Origin: Cryobacterium soli
GTDB lineage: Bacteria > Actinomycetota > Actinomycetes > Actinomycetales > Microbacteriaceae
DNA: 64,000 nucleotides
Assembly (NCBI RefSeq): GCF_003611035.1
Contig: NZ_CP030033.1
Location: 930,001-994,000, forward strand
Reading direction: 5' to 3'
The first letter of the stretch is position 1. The number at the start of each line of letters is the position of its first letter. Shown one piece after another: positions 17,073 through 24,716 of the stretch. Both the position numbers and the translations under genes were made by a program. The notes beneath the pieces are model-generated. The model worked only from the letters and a program-made list of their open reading frames with translations. It was not told the DNA's origin and searched no databases.

Positions 17073-18236
17073 TCAGGGGGCTCCCTGTCGCGTTCGGCGG
17101 CGGCGGTTCACGGTGTCGGAGACTGCTACGCCTATGAGGGGAAGAACGGCCCCAATAGCGGCAACGAAGGCCGGGAGGAGAAAGCTCAAATTTGCCAGCA
17201 GCACCAAGGCTCCGATGCCGGCGAGATCAGATGGTTGGCGTTGGCCCAGTACCTGTCGAATAAAAAAGCCCCGGCCGGCAAGGAAGAGAGCCGGCCCACC
17301 AAAAAGAAACAGAACGGTGGCCAGATCGGGGCGGACGGCCGGATCGCTGATCACGAGCTGATCACCAACCGCCACCAGGATCAGGCCTGCCAGTAAAATG
17401 ACCAAGGTGTTGCCCGCCAAAATGCCGGGCCGGAACTGATCATCGACAGAATCAAGCTTTTCCAGAATTTCCTGTTCGAGGCCATGGAAGTAGCACCACC
17501 AGATCGCGACGCTTCCGGCCAAACCTACGGTCCCGGTCAGAAATATCAAGGGGTCCTCCAGATTGCCTGCAATCGCCAGACCGGTTGAAAGGATCGTCTC
17601 GCCGAGCGCGATCAGGTAGAACAACCCGAACCGCTCAAAGATCCTCTCTCCCGTGAGCGGGACCCGGCTTCCTTCGGTTTTACGGCCCGGCAACCGGTGG
17701 GCCAGCATATGGCCGCTCAGATCGATCGCGGCAGCGACACTCCAGAAGATCAAACGCGGCCCCGGAGCGAAGAAGACGCCGGCAATCCAAAACGGGGCGC
17801 TCAAACACCCCCAGATCAGTGTGCGCACGAAATGGTCGTGGGTGGTCCGGTCAAGTCCGACAGTGAGCATCCACGCACCCCGGCCCAGCTGGGCCAGGAG
17901 ATAGCTCGCAGCAAAGAGCCAGCCGAAGTCACCAAACGCTGAGCCGATTGAGGCGTTCATGAACAGTGTGACAAGCATGACGATCAGCAGCATCCACTGC
18001 ACCTCAAGCCGCGAAGTGTCCAGCAATGTAGCCGACCAGGTCGTGTACACCCACACCTTATAGACCGCAAGAAGAAGCACAAATGTTTCACCGGCCCCCA
18101 CCCATGAGGGATACTCCAGCAAATGGTGGGACAGCTGCGATAGCGCGAAGACAAAGACCAGATCGAAGAATAGCTCAAGGCGCGTGACCCGGTCTTCGGA
18201 GGTTGCGGAACGCATCAGCGACGTGGCACCGAACAT
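17073..18236 (-). CDS. LtrA-family membrane protein (copy 2)
   Basis: A 387-residue polytopic membrane protein of the LtrA family. The signature VTRLELFFDLVFVFALSQLSHH lies at residues 18-39, and the conserved FGLFYLIALGETILSTGLA is near residue 205. Function is not established. GGAGG at 18245-18249 supports the ATG at 18236. It is diverged from the copy at 13545 and on the opposite strand, so it is not a simple local tandem duplicate. Its base composition is somewhat less GC-rich than the surrounding genes, which suggests separate acquisition. Confidence 0.85.
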   Translation of the reverse strand: MFGATSLMRSATSEDRVTRLELFFDLVFVFALSQLSHHLLEYPSWVGAGETFVLLLAVYKVWVYTTWSATLLDTSRLEVQWMLLIVMLVTLFMNASIGSAFGDFGWLFAASYLLAQLGRGAWMLTVGLDRTTHDHFVRTLIWGCLSAPFWIAGVFFAPGPRLIFWSVAAAIDLSGHMLAHRLPGRKTEGSRVPLTGERIFERFGLFYLIALGETILSTGLAIAGNLEDPLIFLTGTVGLAGSVAIWWCYFHGLEQEILEKLDSVDDQFRPGILAGNTLVILLAGLILVAVGDQLVISDPAVRPDLATVLFLFGGPALFLAGRGFFIRQVLGQRQPSDLAGIGALVLLANLSFLLPAFVAAIGAVLPLIGVAVSDTVNRRRRTRQGAP

Positions 18237-18314
18237 CAGTAGCCTCCAATGGGCTAGGAGCAGACGGATGCCCCCTCCTGTTGTCGGAAAGACTGACGAC
18301 GGTCAGCAGAGAAG

Positions 18315-18551
18315 TCAAGGGGAAACTCGCCGGGAGTCCTCGACAATCACCAGTTCCAGCTCGTCGTTCGTATCCTTGAGCCGCTCCTTGACCCCCGGCC
18401 GCACGTCGGATGGCGTGTCGGAGCAGACCACATTGGCCTCGATGAACGTGCCCATCCCGGCGCTGCGGTTCTCCCGGTGCGTCACCAAGTCCGAGGCCAG
18501 CGCGGCGATCCGCTGACGCGAGGGCTTGAGCTGGTCGAAGACCGGGCCCAA
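18315..18551 (-). pseudogene. Possible TetR regulator C-terminal fragment
   Basis: A 78-codon frame (PSRQRIAALASDLVTHRENR, then SAGMGTFIEANVV, then VKERLKDTNDELELVIVED) that looks like part of a TetR-family ligand-binding domain. There is no helix-turn-helix upstream and no normal C-terminal helices. It sits between the LtrA gene and an integrase remnant, where other truncations occur. The rest of 18237-18659 shows nothing recognisable. Confidence 0.35.
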
Positions 18552-18659
18552 TCCCTCGTAGCGCGGGGTTTAGCTAGCCAGTCCAACTTCCGGGGACCAG
18601 TTGAATGCACTCTGTCGAAACCCCAGCTTTACGCCGCTGCCACGGTGGCAGCATCGTGC

Positions 18660-19202
18660 CTAGTGTTTATCCTTAGCGAATGCCCGGTCGAGAAGCGCGG
18701 CGGTGGCCGGGTTCACCAGTTCGCTGCGCTGGATGTAGTGCATGATCGTGACTCTCGTGTCGGTGTGGGCGAGCAGTTCTGCGGCGAGTTCGATGCTCGC
18801 CAGCTGCTTGATGAACTTGTCGCAGCGGGCCACCCCGATCTCTCGCAGCGCGAGATGGTCGAAGGCGGGTGAGACGAGGGTGCGCATGGTGCGCTCGTAG
18901 AGGTTGCGGGTGGTGCGGGAGATCCGGTCCTCTAGGTCGATGTCCTCCAACCAGTAGGTCACCAGGTCGCGGAACAGGCTGTCCGGCGACAAGCTCGTGT
19001 CGCCGGGTTGGAACAGGTCCCGGTCGGCGATCTTGGCTTTCAGTGCCCGTTCGGCGGCCTTGGCGGTGGCGCCGCTGGCCTGCACCAGACGCGCGTGGCC
19101 GTCCCAGTCGCGGTAGCGGGTGCGTGCTGCGTACCGGCCGGACGGTAGCTTTCGGGTGGTGATGTCGCCGAAGGTGCCGATGGTCAACCGTTGCCGGGGC
19201 AT
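18660..19202 (-). pseudogene. Tyrosine recombinase remnant with large internal deletion
   Basis: 180 codons that match the intact integrase at 54347 at both ends. Codons 1-140 cover the N-terminal arm and SAM-like domain (RTRYRDWDGHARLVQ, SRTTRNLYERTMRTLVSPAF). The frame then jumps from FIKQLA to SIELAAELLAHTDTRVTIMH, the C-terminal piece with the catalytic Tyr. About 190 residues holding the catalytic Arg, Lys and His-x-x-Arg are missing, so the protein cannot be an active recombinase. This copy has the undisturbed 5' end (MPRQRLTIGTFGDITTRK) that is frameshifted in the other copy. Confidence 0.88.
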
Positions 19203-19208
19203 CTCGGC

Positions 19209-19463
19209 TCACCGCCGATCGGGGCGCCTAGGCTCGCTGGTGGGTTCGCGCTGCTGGGCGATCCAGGCCCGCACATCGGAGATGGCGAACTTGAGGTGCT
19301 TGCCGAACCGGTACGCGGCGGGGCCTTTGCCGTGCACCCGCCAGTCGTAGACGGTGGAGATTGGGATGCCGAGGTAGGCGGCCAGCTCGTGGACGTCCAT
19401 CAGGGGCTCCAGACCCCAGTCGTCGGTGGGAAAAGAGGTTGGGTTCTCGTTGTGGATGCTCAT
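19209..19463 (-). CDS. Excisionase/AlpA-like small DNA-binding protein (copy 1)
   Basis: An 84-residue MerR-type helix-turn-helix protein: LMDVHELAAYLGIPISTVYDWRVHGKGP, then YRFGKHLKFAISDVRAWIAQQ. Such proteins act as recombination directionality factors or integrase regulators. It ends seven bases before the recombinase remnant and is nearly identical to the protein at 55542. It is intact although its recombinase partner is deleted. Confidence 0.83.
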   Translation of the reverse strand: MSIHNENPTSFPTDDWGLEPLMDVHELAAYLGIPISTVYDWRVHGKGPAAYRFGKHLKFAISDVRAWIAQQREPTSEPRRPDRR

Positions 19464-19942
19464 ACCCAGAAGGTGTGCCGGGCGATCCCGGACGATCGGC
19501 AGGAACCGAAACCGACCTCAGCCCCTCGCACGGCAGAGCCGGTACAGCGGTCGAAATGGGCTGAAAGTGATGACGTAGTGATGACACAATCAAATCTCTT
19601 AACCAAAAAAGTCCCGGAAACCCTTGAGTTTCCGGGACATTTGGTGGGCTGTTTACGAAACACAGCAGGGCGCGGATCGCACAAGATCGCTGTAGGCGTT
19701 TTCCGCCACGATTTCTGGATTTTCCTCCAGTTAACGAAACCTATCTAAGCCGTCGTGGCGCGACGGGGTGTCTTGAGGTGAAGGAGCTCGGTCGTATTCC
19801 CGACGGGGCGGTTGGCGGGCCCAGCCAGCGAGGTTAGTTCAGCGGCTGATGGGCGGCGACCGCGAGAGATGCTTCACCGTCCGCTGCTCTCTTCAGAGCG
19901 GCAGTGACCACCCCTGGAGAGAACTGCCTGCCGAAATGCCCA
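19464..19942. other. Element end and spacer without genes
   Basis: No gene seen. 19560-19645 repeats the sequence that separates the excisionase gene from the tRNA-Pro at 55915-55985, including AAATCTCTTAACCAAAAAAG and the terminator hairpin. At about 19645 the similarity breaks off at GGGCTG, the first bases of the tRNA 3' end, and no tRNA follows. This marks the truncated right end of an older element. 19744-19942 holds nothing recognisable. Confidence 0.6.
19611..19638 (-). terminator. Copy of the tRNA-Pro terminator hairpin
   Basis: GTCCCGGAAAC (19611-19621) pairs perfectly with GTTTCCGGGAC (19628-19638). Read on the minus strand it is followed by TTTTTT (19605-19610). The same hairpin follows the real tRNA-Pro at 55947-55974, but here no tRNA gene precedes it. 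Confidence 0.75.
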
Positions 19943-21157
19943 CTATTTGTTTGCAGACTCCAGCGCGGCAGCCATCGCATCAATGCTCGCGGACGAGAGG
20001 GCGTAATCGATTGCCATGACACTGGCGCCGATAATGCCGGCGTCGGCACCGGCCCGAGATTGTGCCACGGTGAGATGTTCCGTGGCCAGCGGCATCGAGC
20101 GCGAGTAGACAACTTCGCGAACGCCGGTAAGAAGATGTTCCCCGGCGAATGCGAGGGAACCCCCGATCGAGATGACAGAGGGATTCAGTACGCTGACGCA
20201 GGTAGTGAGGACTTCACCGATGTCGCGGCCGGCCTGTCGAACTGCTTGAATAGCGGCCAATTCGCCAGCCTTCGTGGCGGCCACCACGTCGCTGAGGACA
20301 GCGATGGATTTGCCGTTGTACTCGACCCCTGCGAGCGCTAGTCGCTGAGCCAATGCTGGTCCAGCGGCCATAGCCTCCAAACAACCGCTATTGCCGCACC
20401 GACAGGGCACATTCTGGCCGCGGGCGATTTGCACGTGACCGATATCTCCTGCGATACCTTCGGCGCCCCGTTGAAGGACGCCGCTACTGATAATTCCGGA
20501 GCCGATCCCCGTGGACGCCTTCAGGAAGATGAGGTTCTCTATGTCGGGCCAGGCGAACTTCTGCTCGCCGAGCGCCATGATGTTCACGTCGTTATCGACA
20601 AGGACGGTGGCTTTGAGATGGTGATTAACGAAGCCAGGTACATCAAAGTCATCCCACCCTGGCATGATCGGTGGGTTCGAAGGGCGGCCGGTAGAGTGCT
20701 CGACGGGGCCGGGGAGACCGATCCCGATGGCGATCAGATCTGCTTCTTTGAGGCGGAGAGCTGCCAGTTCTGAGCGAATTGTCCTAACCATCCAGCCGAG
20801 GCATGTTTCAGGACCATCCGCAATGATGATTTTTGACGATGTTCGGCCAAGGATCTCGCCTGCAAGATCTGTCAGAGCCAGGCTCGCCTGCGTTGCCCCG
20901 AAGGCCACGGCCGCAACCACACGGGCTTTGGGGTTGAGGGCCACTTGGACCGAGGGCCGACCACCGGTAGAGACAGCATCATTGACAGGCGCAATGAGGC
21001 CCAGCTCGAGCAAAGTGTCGATGCGGAGCTGGATGGTCGATCGAGCCAAGCCCGTCATTGTCACCAATTCGGCCTTTGTTCGTGGCTGCCCATCTCGTAA
21101 GAGCTGAAAAAGGGCTGCGGCACTGAAGCCATTGAATTTGATTTGAATCTCGGCCAT
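19943..21157 (-). CDS. ROK-family transcriptional repressor (NagC/XylR type)
   Basis: A 404-residue regulator. A winged helix-turn-helix covers about residues 10-65 (SAAALFQLLRDGQPRTKAEL, then TGLARSTIQLRIDTLLELG), and the ROK sugar-binding domain contains VLVDNDVNIMALGEQ and the zinc motif CRCGNSGCLEAMAAG. ATG at 21157 is preferred to the TTG six bases earlier. It is divergent from the sugar operon starting at 21355, with two dyads in between, and is almost certainly its repressor. The inducer should be the transported sugar or its phosphate. Confidence 0.88.
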   Translation of the reverse strand: MAEIQIKFNGFSAAALFQLLRDGQPRTKAELVTMTGLARSTIQLRIDTLLELGLIAPVNDAVSTGGRPSVQVALNPKARVVAAVAFGATQASLALTDLAGEILGRTSSKIIIADGPETCLGWMVRTIRSELAALRLKEADLIAIGIGLPGPVEHSTGRPSNPPIMPGWDDFDVPGFVNHHLKATVLVDNDVNIMALGEQKFAWPDIENLIFLKASTGIGSGIISSGVLQRGAEGIAGDIGHVQIARGQNVPCRCGNSGCLEAMAAGPALAQRLALAGVEYNGKSIAVLSDVVAATKAGELAAIQAVRQAGRDIGEVLTTCVSVLNPSVISIGGSLAFAGEHLLTGVREVVYSRSMPLATEHLTVAQSRAGADAGIIGASVMAIDYALSSASIDAMAAALESANK

Positions 21158-21171
21158 ACCCAATTTTACTG

Positions 21172-21228
21172 GTGGGAGATCCGACGATCTCCCACTGATC
21201 CGCTTGTTATCGACAGTAGGTGATAACA
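21172..21228. promoter_or_regulatory. Two operator-like dyads in the divergent promoter region
   Basis: Site 1 is a perfect dyad, GTGGGAGATC (21172-21181) and GATCTCCCAC (21186-21195), starting 15 bases before the repressor ATG. Site 2 is TGTTATC (21205-21211) and GATAACA (21222-21228). Both lie between the ROK repressor and the sugar operon, so they are the likely sites for self-control and operon control. The first could also form a hairpin in the repressor leader. Confidence 0.5.
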
Positions 21229-21354
21229 GATAGGTAACGTAATGTTGATTTTCGACGAAAGACTAGTGTTTACTGTCATTATCGATCTACTCACAGAATC
21301 GTCGTGAGATCAATGCCACAGGGCAGTGGAGCTTCACTTATGAAAGGCACATCA

Positions 21355-22176
21355 ATGAAGATTGGCTACTCGGCCATTACATGGGGCGGGGTCGTAGGGC
21401 ATCCCTCCGGCGTCACGGCTGTGAAAGACCTCTTCTATCGTGCGAATGGCGATACCCTGGAGGCGATCTCTGACATCGCATCCGCTGGTTATCAGGGGAC
21501 GGAGGTCTTCGATGGAGATCTCGCCGAATATGCGGATCGGCCAGACGTACTGATCGATGCTTTGAAGAAGGCCAAGCTTGAGCTTGTTGCCGTCTACACC
21601 GGCGCCAACTTCATTTATGACGACATCCTCGAAGATGAGCTTCACAAAATCTCCCAGTCGGCCAAGCTCGCCTCGGAATTCGGTGCCACCAGGTTGGTCG
21701 TGGGTGGGGGCGCCAAGCGCGCACGAGGCGAACAGCCAGACGACATGGCCAAGCTGGGTCGTGCCCTTGACCAGGTTGTGGAGATTGCCGCCTCCTTTGG
21801 GCTGGACTGCACCTACCATCCTCACCTCGGAACCATCGTTGAGGGGCCCGACGCCCTCGAACGGCTGATGGGTCTGTCCACAATCAAATTCTGCCCCGAT
21901 ACCGCCCACCTGACTGCCGGCGGTGGAAATCCGGTGGAACTGATCGAGAAATACGGTGAGCGTCTGGCCCACGTGCACCTCAAGGACTACAAATACGCCA
22001 CCGGTGATTTTCTTCCGCTCGGACAGGGAGACATCGATTTTCCTGGCGTGATTGCAGCAGTTCGATCAGCCGGCTACGACAGCTGGCTCATGGTCGAACT
22101 GGATTCATATGACGGCGACCCCACCGATGCCGCCGTCATCAGCAAGCGGTACCTCGATGACCTTCTTGCCCACTAG
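21355..22176 (+). CDS. Sugar isomerase/epimerase (xylose isomerase-like TIM barrel)
   Basis: A 273-residue TIM-barrel protein of the AP-endonuclease-2/xylose-isomerase-like family, related in type to inosose dehydratase IolE. It begins MKIGYSAITWGG and has ASAGYQGTEVF, the metal-ligand strands DCTYHPHLGTIVEG and FCPDTAHLTAGGG, then AHVHLKDYKY and WLMVELDSY. These carry the Glu/His/Asp set that binds a divalent metal. AAAGG precedes the ATG at 21355; an in-frame ATG at 21340 is possible. As first gene of a transporter/dehydrogenase operon it probably acts on a keto-sugar formed by the downstream oxidoreductases. Confidence 0.82.
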   Translation: MKIGYSAITWGGVVGHPSGVTAVKDLFYRANGDTLEAISDIASAGYQGTEVFDGDLAEYADRPDVLIDALKKAKLELVAVYTGANFIYDDILEDELHKISQSAKLASEFGATRLVVGGGAKRARGEQPDDMAKLGRALDQVVEIAASFGLDCTYHPHLGTIVEGPDALERLMGLSTIKFCPDTAHLTAGGGNPVELIEKYGERLAHVHLKDYKYATGDFLPLGQGDIDFPGVIAAVRSAGYDSWLMVELDSYDGDPTDAAVISKRYLDDLLAH

Positions 22177-22228
22177 CAACACGCTTCGAGATTAATCCCC
22201 TCTCCCCCACAAGAAGAAAGTTGTTTCA

Positions 22229-23386
22229 ATGAAGAAATCAATTGCAGCGCTTGCCCTCGGCACAGCGTTGGTGCTCAGTCTTGGAGCATGCTCAACAGCA
22301 ACCACCGGAACCGCGAGCACGGAAAATGCTGATGTGTCGGCACAGGTAGACGCGGCACTGGCTGGAATGTCGGGACAGGTGCTGAGCGTTGGTCCGAACG
22401 GCGAAGCGCCCGCGGATTTCGATGCAACGACGCTGACCGATGACGAAGTTGCCAAGGTCAAGGCCGGGAACTTCAAGGTCGCGATTGTTATGCACTACGC
22501 CGGAAACGACTGGTCCACCGCACAGGTGCAAGGGCTCGAGTCAGAATTCACTCGCTTGGGCATGGAAGTCGTTGCGGTGACAGACGCCAACTTCAAGCCT
22601 GAGCAGCAAGTCTCTGACCTGGAGACCGTGCTCGCGCTGAAACCCGACCTGATCGTGTCTATTCCCACCGACCCGGTGGCAACCGCTTCCGCCTACGCTC
22701 AGGCTCGCGACGCCGGCGTGAAGCTCGTCTTCATGGACAATGTTCCTGATGGTTTTGTTGGCGGCAAAGACTACGTTTCCATTGTCTCCGCTGACAACAA
22801 AGGCAACGGTGTCGTATCAGCTCACCTTCTGGCCAAAGCTCTCGGCGGCCAGGGTGAGATCGGTCTCGTCTTCCACGACGCGGAGTTCTTCGTGACAGCC
22901 CAGCGCTACGAGGGTTTCAAAGAAACGATTGCCCTCTACCCCGACATCACCATTGTTGAAGAAAAGGGTATCGGCGGCCCCGACTTCGCCGGCGACGCGC
23001 AGGCAGCTACCACCGCCTTGCTGACCAAGTACCCGAACCTCGCCGGAATCTGGGGAGTTTGGGACGTTCCTGCCGAAGGCATCATGGCTGCTGCCCGTGA
23101 ATCCGGTCGCCCGGATCTGAAGATTGCAACCGAAGACCTCGGGACCAACGTTGCTATTGCTCTGGCCAAGGACGAACTCATCGTCGGCCTGGGCGCTCAG
23201 CGCCCCTACGACCAGGGCGTCGCAGAGGCTCGTCTGGGCGCAGCTTCACTCATCGGCAAGGCGGACATTCCGAACTTCGTCGCCCTCGGCGCCCTCCCGG
23301 TGACGCACGAAAACGTCCTCGAATCGTGGAAGACGGTCTACCAGGTCGAAGCACCTGATTCGATCTCGAGCGTCTACAAGAAGTAA
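22229..23386 (+). CDS. Sugar ABC transporter substrate-binding lipoprotein
   Basis: A 385-residue secreted lipoprotein with signal peptide MKKSIAALALGTALVLSLGAC; the Cys at residue 21 in LGAC is the lipidation site. The mature part is a ribose/galactose-type periplasmic binding protein (FKVAIVMHYAGNDWSTAQVQG, then KPDLIVSIPTDPVATASAYA, then GIWGVWDVPAEGIM). It would be anchored outside the membrane and deliver sugar to the permease at 26226 and ATPase at 24717. GAAGAAAG precedes the ATG. A strong hairpin follows the stop, before the next gene. Confidence 0.92.
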   Translation: MKKSIAALALGTALVLSLGACSTATTGTASTENADVSAQVDAALAGMSGQVLSVGPNGEAPADFDATTLTDDEVAKVKAGNFKVAIVMHYAGNDWSTAQVQGLESEFTRLGMEVVAVTDANFKPEQQVSDLETVLALKPDLIVSIPTDPVATASAYAQARDAGVKLVFMDNVPDGFVGGKDYVSIVSADNKGNGVVSAHLLAKALGGQGEIGLVFHDAEFFVTAQRYEGFKETIALYPDITIVEEKGIGGPDFAGDAQAATTALLTKYPNLAGIWGVWDVPAEGIMAAARESGRPDLKIATEDLGTNVAIALAKDELIVGLGAQRPYDQGVAEARLGAASLIGKADIPNFVALGALPVTHENVLESWKTVYQVEAPDSISSVYKK

Positions 23387-23401
23387 AACGCACTTCCGAT
23401 T

Positions 23402-23445
23402 GTGGGGCCGGCAGCAGACGTTCCACTTGTTGCTGCCGGCCCCAC
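23402..23445 (+). terminator. Perfect 15-bp stem after the binding-protein gene
   Basis: The stem spans 23402-23416 (begins GTGGGGCCGG) and 23431-23445 (ends CCGGCCCCAC) around a 14-base loop. It lies between the binding-protein gene and the dehydrogenase gene of the same operon. In many transport operons such a structure partly terminates transcription or protects upstream mRNA, so that more binding protein than transporter is made. Confidence 0.7.
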
Positions 23446-23520
23446 GCACCTTACGCTTTGCCCACACAGCCCGGTTGCAGCCTTTCCCAGGCTTTCGCCT
23501 CAAACGACAAGGAATTCACA

Positions 23521-24711
23521 ATGAAGAAAATCAATGTTGGCCTCATCGGCGGCGGATTCATGGGTAAGGCCCACTCGCTGGCTTACTCTGCTGTCCCCAT
23601 GTTTTACTGGCCCACCGACATCATGCCGGTCAAGCACAGCATCGCGGAGGCCACCGATGATCTGGCTTCGGACGCTGCGGCGCGCTTCGGTTTTCAGAAG
23701 TCCACAAGTGACTGGCGCTCCATCATCGATGATCCCGAGATTGACCTCGTTGACATCGCAACCCCCAATAATCTTCATGCGGAGATCGCCATCGCCGCTC
23801 TCGAAGCCGGTAAGCACGTCATCTGCGAGAAGCCTCTGGCCCGCACCGTAGAAGAATCAGCGAGAATGTACGAGGCCTCGCGCGGAAGCGATCGCGTGCA
23901 CATGGTGGCCTTCAACTACCGCCGAACCCCCGCTGTCGCGCTGGCGAAACGTTATATTGACGAAGGCGCTATTGGGCGCATCCTGAATGTTCGTGCGACG
24001 TATCTGCAGGATTGGTCGGCCGACCCCGAGTCGCCCCTGTCGTGGCGTTTCAAGAAGTCAATTGCCGGTTCGGGTGCTGTGGGCGACATCCTGACCCACG
24101 TTCTCGACATGGCTCGTTACCTCGCCGGTGAGATCACCGAAGTAAGCAGTCTGACGGCCAACATCATCACGGAACGCCCCTTGCAGCAGGCTGGTGCCGA
24201 CTCGCTCGGAAATTCCAAAGCTGATGGCGGACCGATGGGACCCGTTGATGTAGAAGACGAGGTCTTGTCGCTGGTGAAGTTCGCCAGCGGAGCCATCGGT
24301 TCCGTCGAAGCAACTCGCAATGCCTGGGGTCGCAACAACTTCATCACTCTCGAGATCCATGGTTCAGAGGGGTCCATCGTCTTCAACTATGAGAACCGGG
24401 ACGAACTTCAGGTCTGTTTCAAGAGCGATGTAAACGACCGCCGCGGATTCCGCACTGTGTACACCGGCCCCAACCACCCCAATGGCGCCAACCTGTGGCC
24501 CATCCCGGCGTTGGGTATCGGTTACGGCGAAACGAAGATCATCGAAGCCCACGACCTTTTCACCGCTATTGCCGGTGGTGAACCTGTTCGCCCTGACTTC
24601 GGCGATGGCTACCAGGTTGCTTTGGTGGATCACGCCATTCTCACCTCGGCAGCGACCGGACAGTGGGTCAAGGTCCCTCAGCTCAACCGCGAGACCGGGA
24701 AGGTCGAATAA
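23521..24711 (+). CDS. Gfo/Idh/MocA sugar dehydrogenase, levoglucosan dehydrogenase-like
   Basis: A 396-residue NAD(P)-dependent oxidoreductase. The Rossmann motif is VGLIGGGFMGKAHSLAY, the conserved Lys lies in ICEKPLAR, and the catalytic-domain text includes VAFNYRRTPAVALAKRYI and GSGAVGDILTHVLDMARYL (Asp and His of the active site). Overall it resembles actinobacterial levoglucosan dehydrogenase, which oxidises C3 of levoglucosan to a 3-keto sugar; that assignment comes from memory of the family and not from a search. AAGGA precedes the ATG. With two TIM-barrel enzymes and a second dehydrogenase it suggests a 3-keto-sugar pathway. Confidence 0.85.
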   Translation: MKKINVGLIGGGFMGKAHSLAYSAVPMFYWPTDIMPVKHSIAEATDDLASDAAARFGFQKSTSDWRSIIDDPEIDLVDIATPNNLHAEIAIAALEAGKHVICEKPLARTVEESARMYEASRGSDRVHMVAFNYRRTPAVALAKRYIDEGAIGRILNVRATYLQDWSADPESPLSWRFKKSIAGSGAVGDILTHVLDMARYLAGEITEVSSLTANIITERPLQQAGADSLGNSKADGGPMGPVDVEDEVLSLVKFASGAIGSVEATRNAWGRNNFITLEIHGSEGSIVFNYENRDELQVCFKSDVNDRRGFRTVYTGPNHPNGANLWPIPALGIGYGETKIIEAHDLFTAIAGGEPVRPDFGDGYQVALVDHAILTSAATGQWVKVPQLNRETGKVE

Positions 24712-24716
24712 ACCAG

